A program made the position numbers and the translations under genes. A stretch of DNA of 64,000 nt from Paulinella micropora (taxonomy: Eukaryota; Cercozoa; Imbricatea; Euglyphida; Paulinellidae): positions 23,501-87,500 of the forward strand of contig WBZZ01001303.1 of assembly GCA_019918135.1 (NCBI GenBank), read 5' to 3'. Below are positions 53,192 through 63,117 of the stretch, in pieces. The notes beneath the pieces are model-generated. The model ran no database searches. It was not told where the DNA came from and was given only the letters and a program-made list of their open reading frames with translations. How positions within the stretch are numbered: the first letter of the stretch is position 1; the number at the start of each line of letters is the position of its first letter.

Positions 53192-54630
53192 TTAAGCCAC
53201 GGCGCACCCGGCCAGGGTGAGACTGACGGGCAAACTGGCCACGCACTTCCACGCGTTCTGTTCCTCGTTATAGCGCTCTACGCTGGCCAGGGGCTCCTGG
53301 TTCGCGTCAGTGCCCCCCAGCACGTACAGCTCGCCGTTAAGTACCGCCGCGCACGAGTCCTCGCGCGCCTCGCGCATTGGCGCAACCTCGTGCCACGCGT
53401 CCAGGGCCGGGTCGTAGCGCTCGACCGACGTGAGCGCGCGGCCCCCCACCGCCAGGCCCCCGATGGCGTACACCCGCCCCTTCAGTACCGCCGACGAGCA
53501 ACCCCACCGAGCGACTTTCAGCGGCGCCACCGCCACCCAACGGTCGTGCTCCATCTTCTCCGCGTGGTCGAGGATCTTGTTGTCGTTGTCTAGGCCGCCG
53601 AAGACGTACGCGTGCCCGCCCACGCTGGCCGCGCCCAAGTAGCCCCTGGGCCGCGACATGCCGCAACAGTAGGACCAGCTGTTGGCAACTACGTCGTAGC
53701 GCAACACATCACTGGTGTACTTTGCCTTGCAAGCTCCGCCCAGCACGTACAGGCTGCCGCCCAACGACAACGCGCTGGAACCGACGATTTCGTGTGGCAC
53801 GCGCGCGATAGCTTCCCAGCCCTTTTCCTGCTGGCTCAAGTCCAGCCTCTCCGCTGTCGTCGTCGTGTTGTTCAAGGACACGGCCCCCCCGACCGCGTAC
53901 AGACGCCCCTCGAGCGCTGCTCCGGCGATACTCGAGCGCGCTTGCTTTAGCTTGGCGCACTGCGTCCAAACGTCTTTCTTGGGGTTGTAGCAGTGCGTAG
54001 CCGCCAGCCGGTCGTGGGCGCCCGGCGCGCCGCCGCCGTAGCCGCCAAACACGTACAGCCGCGCGCATCTGGCCGGGACAGCCGCCTTCTGTGTGCACGT
54101 CCGCGACAGCGTCGAGAGCGTGATTTCCAGGCGCCGGTCCTCGTGGTCCACGTCCGCCTCCACTTCCAGCACGGTTCGGGCGCGTAACCTCTGCAACTCC
54201 TGCTTGTGCCGGCCGATCACTTGGTGCACCTGGTACAGCCGGGAGCCGAGGTCGTGCTCCTGCTCGTTGTCGTCGTCGCATTCCACGCGGAGGCGCAGCG
54301 CCTCGCTCTCGGCGTCAGGGCCCTGATGTCCTGCTCGCGCCTGCTGATCTCGGCCTCGAGCTGGCGCCGCGCGCCCGCGCTCGCTTCGGGCAGGCCCCGC
54401 CACTTGGTGTGCGTGCTCACCAGCGTCAGCGAGAGCTTGCCATCGCCCTCCGTGTTGCGTGATATTTCAAGGCTCGCCCTGTCGTCCTGCTGCTGCTGTG
54501 TGAAGCGGTCGCCAGACGTCTTGTACAGCTGTTCCACGTTGTGCAGCAGGTCCCCGAACACTTCGAGGGGGTTCTGCGGATGTTTGGCGGTTTCTGGCTG
54601 CGCCAGCTTTCTTTTCTTGTGGCTCGACAT
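53192..54630 (-). CDS. Kelch-repeat protein with N-terminal coiled coil, one frameshift
   Basis: ATG 54630 (MSSHKKRKLAQPETAK) opens a basic N-terminus and a predicted coiled coil (RRQLEAEISRREQDIRAL, then IGRHKQELQRLRA). The frame changes near 54310 in the middle of the coil, next to CAGGGCCCTG. After it come about six kelch repeats with the usual GG, Y and W spacing (LYVFGGYGGG, VYAIGGLAVG, ELYVLGGTDAN; SVERYDPALDAWHEVAPM). Kelch repeats form a beta-propeller for protein binding. Many kelch proteins are ubiquitin-ligase adaptors, but I see no BTB or F-box here. It is probably an adaptor or scaffold. Confidence 0.8.
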
Positions 54631-55073
54631 TGCCCCCCGACCTTTTTTGCTGGGCGCTGGCACAGCTTTTGTCCCGTCCTTGCCACGAAAAGGGGTTCGG
54701 GGTGTTTGGGGGGGGCCTCCAAAAAAGGAAAAGAAACACTCCAGAAAAAAATGGAAACGGGCAGAGGAGGGTGGGGGGGGGGGGGCCTAATGCCTTCTTG
54801 GCATCCCCCCCCCACTTTTTCGCCGCCCCCCATTCCGCCCGTTTTTTGTTCTTTTTTTTTGGGGGGTGAAAATTTAAAAAAAAAAAAAGCTAAGAAAAAT
54901 AATACAAAAACGAACGCTCTGGCTGTCCTTAGCGTGTTCCTTTTGTTCTCTTGAACACCAGTCACCCCCACCGCCGGCTATCTTATACCGCCGACAGGAA
55001 CAAAGCAAACGAACCGACCTGAGAAGTAAAGAAAAGGCGTGCACAGCCGCCCCTTGTCCCTCGTCGGCGTGAC
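54631..55073. other. Divergent spacer with G/C/A runs
   Basis: No gene is supported. It has a G run at about 54772-54786, a C run near 54806 and an A run near 54876. The 100 bases before 55074 may hold the promoter of the plus-strand 7-TM gene. Confidence 0.45.
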
Positions 55074-56131
55074 ATGTTATTCAGCCCCGCCATGTCCATC
55101 GCCTGCGCCGCCGCGTTTCTGTGCGGCATGGCGTGGCTGCTATGTCTGCAGCTGGCGACCGACAGCGGACGGCGGCGGCGTGTCGCCGTGTTCACGACCC
55201 TGCGCCTGTGGTTCTGGACCGTAGCGCACGCGGCCGCCGTGCTGCTGCTCTGTGACGGGCACCGGTTGCTCTGGCAGATCGCGTACCAGTCCCTGCTGCT
55301 GCCGCTGGCCTGGCACGTGTGGCTAGAGTGCGTAGAACGCTACCCGTACGGGCTGGCCCCCTCGAACCTTCGCAACCGGTGCCATGACATGAGGTTTCTG
55401 CGCCTGGCGGTGTGCGTAGCCTCGGCCGCGCTCGCCGCCGCCACAGAAAACCACTGGCCGCCCAGGGCTTTCTTGCTGACCGCCCAGCTGTACGGCGCCT
55501 GGTTGTTCTTCAGCAGCAACTCGCGGATACGCGCGCTGCAGCGGACGGTCGGCGCGAGCGACTCGGCGCGGGCGGCGCGGGCCAGGCGTACTCTGTGCTG
55601 CTTGCAGTGTGCCTCCGCGTGCTGTGCCGCCCTGCACGCGTTGTACTTATTGCTGTGGCTCTGTCTAGAGCTGCCACGCGGGGGGGCCCCGTACGGTGGA
55701 CGTTCGGCTTCATGTCCGCCCTGCTGCCCACGCCATGGCTCTGCCTCGTAGCCCTGCAGCTGCTGCCCAAATTGCAAAAGGTCCCTTCCGGGCCAAGGCT
55801 TTACCTCAAGCCCACGCAGGCCGTGCGTGTCCAGAGCGCACCACAGGGCGCCTTCTGCCACGACGACGCGGCGCCTGACCAAGAACTGGCAGCGGGCCCG
55901 CGCGGTTCGAGGCTTGGCGCGGTCATGGGGGCCTACACGCAAACGCCCGACTCTAGCGCCGCTTCGCATCAGCAGTCCCTCGCCAGCCTGCCAATGGCAG
56001 CGTCGCCGACGCCTCCCACCATCAGGCTAGCGCCCCACAGCCAGGCCGCGCGGGAAGACGGCAGCTTGGAACAGGTCAGCCGGGTTGAGGCGTCGTTCTT
56101 GGAGAAGGGTTGTGAAAGTTTCAGCTACTGA
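55074..56131 (+). CDS. Seven-transmembrane protein with long cytoplasmic-type tail, one frameshift
   Basis: ATG 55074 (MLFSPAMSIACAAAFLCG) begins a product of about 350 residues. Seven hydrophobic helices can be placed at about residues 8-28, 43-62, 66-88, 106-122, 132-150, 180-205 and 210-232. The frame changes near 55690, between helices 6 and 7. The last 110 residues are a soluble Ser/Pro/Gln-rich tail. I find no opsin lysine in the last helix and no DRY or NPxxY signature, so it is not a clear GPCR or rhodopsin. It is convergent with the heliorhodopsin gene, 220 bases apart. It might work with the heliorhodopsin, but this is speculative. Confidence 0.55.
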
Positions 56132-56348
56132 AGAAGCCGGCAGAAAGAACTGAACACAAGAGGGCGGCCAGAATTAACCGGAGGTGGGGGGGGGGGAAAG
56201 GCAAGGGGAGGGGGAAAAGGCAAGGGGAGGGGGGGGGGGGTGGGTGAAATACGCAGAAGGCAAAAATCACTGACTCTTTTTTTTTAATTGGAGAGGCCCG
56301 TCAGTACAACACAGAAATCTGTTTTTTTGTCTGGCTTTTTTTTTCGGT

Positions 56349-57311
56349 CTACCAAAAAGAACCATGAAATTTTTTGTCCGGGCACTGCAACAGAGCGGCG
56401 CAGCCGGGCTGCGGCAGCCAGTCGGCCGACTGTCCCCGCAGCGACGCGAGGGCCAGCCCCGTGAGAGCCATCTTGCTGGACAGGCTCAGGAGGCAATAGC
56501 CGCTTTCGGTCCACACCCGCCAACTTTTTGCTGGCAGACAGCAAACAAAACATTCGTAGCACAGGGCCTCCCAGATACCAAAAGAAGCGAAGAAAAAAGA
56601 CTCCGACCAGATAGCGAACCGGATCAGGCCGACGGTCTTGTCAGGAACATCCAGGCTGCCGATGACCCCGTGCGCGGCGAGCCACAGCGGCAGGAACGAC
56701 AGGGCCAGCAACGCCCACGACAGCGCCCAGCAAGCCCGTGTGACGGTCTTCGACGACACTTGAATGGCAGTCTTTTGGTTCTGGACCAGCGTTTGCACTT
56801 CATTCGGTAGAACGAAAGTGCCGAACACCGCCGGGCCGAGCAGCGGAACCAGCCCGCCCACCCAGACCATGAGGCTGCACAGGCAGAACGACACCGCGAG
56901 CGCCGAGGCCGAGCGCTCGCCGGCCAGCAGCTGCAGCTGCAGCAGCATCAGCGGGGCGGTGACCGAGTACTCCAGCCAGCGCCCGGCCGGGCACACCAGC
57001 GGACTTTTCCAGCACAGCAGCCACAGCTGTGCCGCGTGGCCTGCGGTAGTGAGGGCGTGGAAGGCCACCGACAGGCTCCAGAGCGAGATGCCCGGCCCCG
57101 CGGCAGTTTGCTCCAGCCAGCCCGCGGCACGAACCGCACAGTCACGCGAAGGGCCTACTGTCAGTGTGACGATAGCGGTCTGCGCCGGTGGCAGGCCCCT
57201 GGCTATGTCTAGGGGGCCCGTAAGCTGGAGTATGAAGATCGCTAGATGCGCCAAGAGGGCTACAAGATTAAGCGCCCATGGAACCGCTAGGTCGGCAGGG
57301 AATTTCAGCAT
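56349..57311 (-). CDS. Heliorhodopsin
   Basis: ATG 57311 (MLKFPADLAVPWALN) gives an intact 320-residue protein with seven membrane helices. Helix 1 has the heliorhodopsin pattern N-x-V-x3-L-x-H (NLVALLAHL). Helix 3 contains RWLEYSVTAPLMLL, matching the diagnostic RW-EYS-S-M of the family with the Glu counter-ion (Glu114). Helix 7 contains YCLLSLSSKMAL, with Lys280 as the retinal Schiff-base lysine. Helix 6 (IRFAIWSESFFFASFGIWEAL) also fits. Heliorhodopsins place their N-terminus inside the cell, opposite to type 1 rhodopsins. Virus members are known from coccolithoviruses, and one is reported to conduct protons. Function here is light sensing or ion movement, by inference. The loop after helix 1 (residues 52-75) and the loop at 160-190 are longer than usual. 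Confidence 0.85.
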   Translation of the reverse strand: MLKFPADLAVPWALNLVALLAHLAIFILQLTGPLDIARGLPPAQTAIVTLTVGPSRDCAVRAAGWLEQTAAGPGISLWSLSVAFHALTTAGHAAQLWLLCWKSPLVCPAGRWLEYSVTAPLMLLQLQLLAGERSASALAVSFCLCSLMVWVGGLVPLLGPAVFGTFVLPNEVQTLVQNQKTAIQVSSKTVTRACWALSWALLALSFLPLWLAAHGVIGSLDVPDKTVGLIRFAIWSESFFFASFGIWEALCYECFVCCLPAKSWRVWTESGYCLLSLSSKMALTGLALASLRGQSADWLPQPGCAALLQCPDKKFHGSFW

Positions 57312-57497
57312 AAAAGCAAACAAGAAAAACAAAGAGTCTCCTTTTTTTTAGTTAAACAATTTGAACAAAACAAGCCCGGCTGCTCTCCGCCCCTTTTATT
57401 CTTGTCTGGGCAAACATTTTTTTTTGCCGGTCGTTTTCAAACGGGCGGGGCCTAAGGGGCCAGGAAGGGGGAGGGAAGAGTTTGCCTGTCTCTTTTT

Positions 57498-58643
57498 TTA
57501 AAGGACATATTTCTGCGGGAGGATTCTCGGGTTTGCCTGGTTCGGCCCTTCTTCGGGCCCGTTGAAGGAGTCCCATTTCAGATTCAGCAGTGTTTCAGGG
57601 CCCGGGACAGCCGCGATCGTTCGGCACAGCCCGCCTGGCAGCCCCTCTAGCGACTGCAGGCTGACGGCCCTGAGCTCCAGCGACCGCAGCCGGGGCAAGG
57701 TCGCCAGCGGGCCGAACGAGGGCAGCTCGGCATTCGTGAGCACCAGTTCCTCTAGCACGCAGCCCTGCCAGAGCCGCGCGTCTACGTGCAGCCACGCATC
57801 ATTGGACGGCCCCGCCGATTCCAGCGCCAGCTTGCGCAGCTTCAGGTCCTTGACCAACACCAGCAGCTGCCCCAGCTCCTGCGGCGTAGAGGCCCGGTAC
57901 AGCAAGGACAGTTCTTGGAGCCCGCGCAGGCGTCGCAGGTGCAAGAGCGCAAGGTGGTTCAAGGCCCTGGAGCGCGGCAGGTGCAGCGCGCGCAACTGTC
58001 GCACGCCGCCCAGACAAACGTCAGGGCGCCAGCCGTCGGGCGCCCAGAATTCGGTCAGGTTCCGCGCGAGCGTCGCGAAGCGCAGGTACTCGGTTTGTGC
58101 AAAGAACGAACCGGACAGGTCCAAACAGATCAACGAGGGCAGGCGCGCCAGAAAGCACAGGTTGCCTATGCCGCGACACAAGTGCAGTCGCAGGGTGTGC
58201 AGATGTCGCAGGGGCCCAAGAATAGTCAGCAAGGGCACGGAGCCCAGGTCACAGCAGTCTAGCGTCAGTTCGCGCAGCTGTGGTAGCGGCATGGCGGCCG
58301 TGGTAGCGGCGTGCTTCCAGCCGATAACGCGCAGGCTCGTAGTGCAGGGGAAATGGCGCGCGCACTCGGCGGGTGACGCGGACCCCGCCAGCAACGGGTT
58401 GACTGTCACTGGGCCGAGCGTGCTGCCGTGTCGTGCTAACGACCGCCGCCCCGCGGGGGTGGGGAAGCACGGCAGGTCGAGCCGCGCGGGCCAGCGGAGG
58501 AGGTTGTGCCCCCACAGGCCCGTGCTGCACACGCCAAGCAGCGCCAACAAATGTCGGTGCTCCAGGAAGCTGAGCACAAGCACGACCACATCGCGCAACA
58601 GGGGCATGTCGCGACAGGGGCGCGGCCGCTTTTTCTTCTTCAT
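57498..58643 (-). CDS. F-box/LRR protein, intact
   Basis: ATG 58643 (MKKKKRPRPCRDMPLL) gives a 381-residue protein. The basic start is followed by an F-box-like segment (RDVVVLVLSFLEHRHLLALLG, VCSTGLWGHNLL). Then come leucine-rich repeats (LRELTLDCCDLGSVPLL; LHTLRLHLCRGIGNL; LRSLELRAVSLQSLEGL). The start is chosen as the first ATG; upstream codons in frame lack one. It is a likely ubiquitin-ligase adaptor by family analogy. It is head-to-head with a truncated LRR gene 74 bases away. Confidence 0.7.
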   Translation of the reverse strand: MKKKKRPRPCRDMPLLRDVVVLVLSFLEHRHLLALLGVCSTGLWGHNLLRWPARLDLPCFPTPAGRRSLARHGSTLGPVTVNPLLAGSASPAECARHFPCTTSLRVIGWKHAATTAAMPLPQLRELTLDCCDLGSVPLLTILGPLRHLHTLRLHLCRGIGNLCFLARLPSLICLDLSGSFFAQTEYLRFATLARNLTEFWAPDGWRPDVCLGGVRQLRALHLPRSRALNHLALLHLRRLRGLQELSLLYRASTPQELGQLLVLVKDLKLRKLALESAGPSNDAWLHVDARLWQGCVLEELVLTNAELPSFGPLATLPRLRSLELRAVSLQSLEGLPGGLCRTIAAVPGPETLLNLKWDSFNGPEEGPNQANPRILPQKYVL

Positions 58644-58716
58644 TTTGTACACGAAAGAAAACCTTTGCCTTTCCCCCGGCTCCAAGCGCTTGCTAAGTCC
58701 TGCTGAATCTTGTTAG

Positions 58717-59656
58717 CTGACCCACTCAGGTTAGGGCGCTGCACTTCGAAGGCGACCTAGACTCTGTGCACTGGTACTTGCGAGAAGACAAGACAAAGCT
58801 ACCCTGCCTACCGGAGCTGCGCGAGCTGAGAGTCTCCTTCAAGCGCCTAAACGGAGACCGGCACGACCCGGCCCTCGATCAGAAATTGCGCTCCAAACTA
58901 GCTAGGGATTTGATCAGAATGCCACCCGCGCTGAAAAAGCTGTCACTCCATGGCTGCCGTCTAGACGCCGCTTCGTTGGAGTTTGTGCTGCGAGAGCTGA
59001 CTGCTCTGGAAGAGCTCGGCCTGTCAGAAGACGCCCACCGCGGCCACGGCCTGAGCAGTTACGACCTCAAGGACTGCCCCAGCCCACGCAAACTACGGTT
59101 GCGAGCTCTGAGGCTGAACGGCTTCCCGCACATCAACTTCGACGTGCTCCGGCACCTGAACCGCGAGCACCTGCGACTACTGCCCCTGGACTCTTGCCTA
59201 GGCGGTGACGAGGTGGGTGATGGCAAGCTCCTGAGCGTCCAGCTCAGGCAGTTGCGGGTGCGAGATCCGAGATGCGAGTCCCTGCTTGCTCATTTCCCTA
59301 CCGGCCTCAAGTTACGAGTGCTGGCGCTAGAAGGCCTGTGCTCAGACAATGAAGTCGGGCTACAGGTGCTGGCTGGTTTACGCTTGCACAACTTGCGGCT
59401 GCTGTCGCTGATTGGGGGAGATGTGGACGTCATTGCCGGCCTGCAGCAACCAGAGCTGCTGCTGCAGTTCCCTGAGCTGCAAACCCTGGTCCTAGACCGC
59501 CAGGCCTCGAGCGAAGAAACCTGGAGTACATTAACGTCCTGGTTGCAACGAAATCTACACCCGACGTTAACAAGCGCCGGCCTGGTAGATGAAGTTAGAA
59601 AACAAGCCCGTGACTTGTACTTGGAAAGATCGGCGTCACAGCTGCTGGGAGACTGA
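58717..59656 (+). pseudogene. LRR gene lacking a start and F-box
   Basis: A 313-codon open frame with clear leucine-rich repeats (LRELRVSFKRLNGD; LKKLSLHGCRLDAASL; LRVLALEGLCSDNE) begins right after a stop at 58714-58716. It has no in-frame ATG before well-formed LRR sequence. It matches the C-terminal part of the local F-box/LRR genes but lacks the N-terminal F-box. It is most likely a 5'-truncated copy. A downstream internal start giving an LRR-only protein is possible. AATAAA lies at 59678-59683, 22 bases after the stop, so the 3' end is complete. Confidence 0.6.
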
Positions 59657-59677
59657 AAAGCAAAAATTTTTAGCATC

Positions 59678-59683
59678 AATAAA
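59678..59683 (+). promoter_or_regulatory. AATAAA polyadenylation-like signal
   Basis: AATAAA lies 22 bases after the stop of the LRR gene, in an AT-rich context. The position is similar to the other 3' ends here. Confidence 0.45.
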
Positions 59684-60219
59684 TTCACCTTTTAATTCAA
59701 AAAAAAAGTTGTACAACTACGGCGCGACTTTTGTTGGTAGCGTAAGGGATTTACGGAGGGGGGCAGAAAAGACGGGGGTGGGGCCCGGTCTTCTCGATAC
59801 ATTTTCTTTCGCTTGTTGAGATATTTTTCGCAGCTCTGAACGGGGGTGTGCGCGGCCAAACCCCCCCTCCCCACCAAACCCGGACGGGGACGTGGAGGAC
59901 GCGGGAGCCAGCGTCCAGACAAAAAGAAAAGTCAACAAACAGAAGGCCGCTTTGTCTCGCTCTTTTTCTCCGGGCGCCGGCCCCCCCCCCCTTCCCTTGC
60001 CCTCCTGACAAAATTTGGCCAGGAAATTGAACATTCTTTCTTTTTTTCTGGGTGGTGGGTTGGGGCGGGGGGGGGGGAGGAAAGATGGGGCAGAGGGGGG
60101 GGGGGGCCCGGCGCCAAGAAAAAGACTGCCCCCCCCCCCCATGCACGTCCCTCTTGTGCTAATATCTTTTTCCCGTCACAAGCCAGAATTCGTTATTCTG
60201 ACGCTCTAAATTCCCAAAG
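59684..60219. other. Spacer with C and G runs
   Basis: No supported gene is seen. It has a C run near 59982, G runs near 60067 and 60096, and a C run near 60128. The final 60 bases before 60220 are AT-rich. Confidence 0.5.
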
Positions 60220-61561
60220 ATGGAGAAGAAATGCACTGACGCGGATTGCGACAACCCGGTGTTCAAGAAAGTCGTGCTTGTCGGCGCCGGTGGCGGCGGG
60301 GATTTCCAGGGCGTGCTTGCACTTGCGATTGCCGCCTACAAAGTTTATGCGGCCAGAAAAAAACAAGCTCTTGGACAGACCCCGGGACAACGCACGTACT
60401 ACCCCGTGACCGCCTGCTATTTCTGGGCTGATGGCTACGAGAAAGCGATGCTGAACATTGTTGATCCTAAAAAGAAAAGACAGCCTAGTGCATCGCGGCC
60501 CCAGCTGACCGCAGCTGAAGCAGAACAGTGGTTCAAGGCCCTGAAAATTGAGACAGACGTGCTGCAGAGCAATCAGGCGTTCGAGGTCCCCGGAGTCGGC
60601 GTCGGTGCTTTTACAGACGGCCTGGACGACTATCTCCTGGCCAAGCTAGCGCCCAACAAGAAAGACCGCGCAGAACGAATCCAACAACTGCGGGTAAGCC
60701 TGTCAAGCGCGGATTTCGTCTACTGTTCGCTTGCGGCGGAGAGCCTGAGCACAGGGCAATTCAGGGATCAGTACAATTTTTTTGAAAGAATCATCGCTAA
60801 TCCTTACATGACCCCTACAACCGAAACGGGTGACATGACACCAATGAAAGCAGCGCTGGCCGGATACCTCAGCGATACAGTCGGCAACGAGGACGGCGGC
60901 TTCGAGGTGCGTTTGTTTGACGCGGGCAGTGACATTACCAGCCCTGGCCGAAACGGACGGGACGTGAGAGTGTGCCTAGCGCTACAAGAGCTATTCAAGG
61001 AAGGAGAGATCAAGGGTTTCAAGAGCCTGCAGATCCACGTGGCGGGCGCGGGCGTGGACTCGCACACGACCCCTGCCAAAGCCCTGGAGAACATGTACCA
61101 GTGGGCCAAAGACAACAAAGCAACCGTGACCACGGACGACGGCCTGGGGTAGTCTTTGTGCACGGTCCTGCAGGAGGCGGATTTTGCGGAAAACGTGTGT
61201 GAAAGCGGGCGCGCGAACGATATATAACTACATCCGGGCTCGCGAAATTTACAAAGAGCTGCTGAAGAAAGGCAAGGACAGGTCCGATGCAGATTTGGAG
61301 GCCCTAAAAAACGATTATTTAAAAGACTACCTGCTGAAACGCGAGGATGTGAAACGCGACCCTAACAAGGGGACAGTCATTACCGCTGAATTCGACGCGG
61401 CTGATGACTTGGCCAAGATCACAGAGCTGTTCAAAAGCCTGGCTGCTTACTACGTGATCCAGTTACCGCTACAGAAGGAGCGCACGTCGGAAGCACAGGA
61501 GACGCCCGCTGCGCAGCATGTTTCAGTTTCGCTGACCGTCTCGTCTCAATCTGGACAATAG
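60220..61561 (+). CDS. DUF1152-like protein, frame breaks in the C-terminal part
   Basis: ATG 60220 (MEKKCTDADCDNPVF) is followed by KVVLVGAGGGGDFQGVLALA, a glycine-rich nucleotide- or ligand-binding-like loop as at the start of the DUF1152 family of archaea and bacteria. Intact sequence runs to 61152 (GVDSHTTPAKALENM also fits). A TAG ends this frame, but the text continues in other frames (VVFVHGPAGGGF near 61145-61190, then TIYNYIRAREIYKELL to 61561). The total is about 445 residues. DUF1152 has no assigned reaction. Its presence in a virus-like context suggests transfer from a cellular source, by inference. Confidence 0.6.
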
Positions 61562-61908
61562 ACAGCAGGCCGAGCAAGAGAAAGTGGCAGGGCGGGAAGC
61601 AAGTCAAACAAAAACAAATTTCAAGATATTGATTAAAAAAAAGATTTTCACGTTGCTCAGGCTTGCGATTTCAGCTATCTCTGCAAAAGAAAGGTGTCTT
61701 TTTCCCAGAGAAAAGGGGCAGGCGGGCGGGGGAATGAGTAAACCCGGGGGGCGGTCGCGGGTGGACGCACAGGAGGGAGAAGAAAAAAGAAGAAGGAAAC
61801 AAGGGCGGGTGGTGCTATTCGCACAACCACAGGAGGGCACCAGAAGAAAAACAAAGAACAGCGTCAAGACAAAACAAAAGGCAAGACAATTACCACCACA
61901 GAAATACA
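61562..61908. other. Purine-rich spacer
   Basis: No gene is supported. It is A/G-rich before the signal-peptide gene at 61909. Confidence 0.45.
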
Positions 61909-62802
61909 ATGGTCTGGATGGTTCTGACAGCTTCAATGGTCCGGAGTAGTTGGCTGCTAGGCCTCGTGGTCGGGGTGGCGAGCGCGCTGGATCCGTGCTG
62001 GGGCAGGCTGCAGACGGTCCAGAGAGAGTGCAACGCCAGCGACTGCCTGCACCAGGTGCTCGTCAGCCCCGCCTCGCTGAACGACAAGCTGCTCGCCACG
62101 TACTGGAGCAGGAGCCTGCTCTGGTCGCGCGCGACAAACGCAAGGCACGTGCTGTGGCCGCAGGAGCAAACGGACTGCATCGCCAGGCTGTACTTTCCCG
62201 AGGTGTGGGAAGCGTACGAACGTGTGCCCCCGTCTGTTCAACGCACGGCCGCGGGCCTGATGCTGCTGCACAAGTACGGCTGCATGTACGCGGACCTGTC
62301 GTTGGCCCCGCCGAGGACGGAGCAGCCGTTGTCCGGCGCGGACTGCTTTTTCTTGCCGGGCGAGCTGGCGTTCGCGGCGTCCGTGCGCGGCGCGTCGGTC
62401 CCGTACTTTGTGCTGCTGAACATGCTGTCGGGACCCTCAATAGCATGGAACGTGACAACAGCCGCCCGATGGAGCCTGCGCGAGACGCTAATCTCGGCCG
62501 GCGGCGGCGACCTGGCCGTGAAGGGCACGTTCCGGGCCGACGTGCTGGGCAGGACCGAGCTGGTGCGTGTGCTGGACCCCGCCGGGTTCGAGCTCGCGCC
62601 GTTCCTCGAGGGCCGCGCGCTGGAGGACGAGCGCTACCGGCCGCGGCTGCTGTGGCGGCTGTACGGCGGCTGGCTAATAGCAACGGTGGCAGTCAGTGGT
62701 GTCGCAGCAGCGGTGGCGCTGGCGCGCGGCGGCGGCATCTGTTGCTGCCGGGGCTACCGCCTGGTCCTGGTCAAGGGCTACCAGAGCGCGCCCGCAAACT
62801 AG
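61909..62802 (+). CDS. GT32-like glycosyltransferase-related membrane protein with altered DXD motif
   Basis: ATG 61909 gives an intact 297-residue protein. It has an N-terminal signal or anchor (about residues 10-26, SSWLLGLVVGVASAL). The middle has the layout of the sugar-binding/DXD region of OCH1-type (GT32) enzymes: a helix VQRTAAGLMLLHKYGCMYADL, corresponding to the usual R-D--R---L---GG-Y-D-D. Here the DxD position reads DLS and GG reads GC, so metal-dependent catalysis is doubtful. A second membrane helix lies near the C-terminus (about residues 250-275), followed by a Cys-rich tail. It may be an inactive transferase-fold surface or Golgi protein. Assignment rests on one motif region. 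Confidence 0.5.
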   Translation: MVWMVLTASMVRSSWLLGLVVGVASALDPCWGRLQTVQRECNASDCLHQVLVSPASLNDKLLATYWSRSLLWSRATNARHVLWPQEQTDCIARLYFPEVWEAYERVPPSVQRTAAGLMLLHKYGCMYADLSLAPPRTEQPLSGADCFFLPGELAFAASVRGASVPYFVLLNMLSGPSIAWNVTTAARWSLRETLISAGGGDLAVKGTFRADVLGRTELVRVLDPAGFELAPFLEGRALEDERYRPRLLWRLYGGWLIATVAVSGVAAAVALARGGGICCCRGYRLVLVKGYQSAPAN

Positions 62803-63117
62803 CTAGCTAGAGATTGGTTTAGCAACAAACTAAAAAAAGTGCCTCCAGGGAAAAAAATCAAGGACATTTATCCTCAAACCCGCACGTCCATTTTCTTCTT
62901 CTTTTAAATCGTGCGGCATTTCTTTTTTTTTCTTTTGGTTTCTTGCTGGCCACCGGTGGGAGGGGCGGGTAAAAGGGGCAAGTGAACCCGGTGGAGAGAA
63001 AGGATGTTGGGGGGGGGGGCAGCGGCCGGGAAAAACAGGGGAAGGAAATGGAACAACAGAAAAAGAAAACTGGAGATAGAAACCATCGCAGTGTAGAAAG
63101 AAAAAACAGTAAAACAC
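62803..63117. other. Spacer
   Basis: No supported gene is seen. It has a G run near 63010 and A-rich sequence before the next ATG. Confidence 0.45.

Noticed and set aside
55074..56131. Second rhodopsin
   Set aside because: Seven helices are present, but there is no lysine in the last helix and no rhodopsin motif.
57562..58716. Long plus-strand frame opposite the F-box/LRR gene
   Set aside because: It is Ser/Arg-rich antisense of the leucine-rich minus-strand gene, a common artefact in GC-rich DNA.
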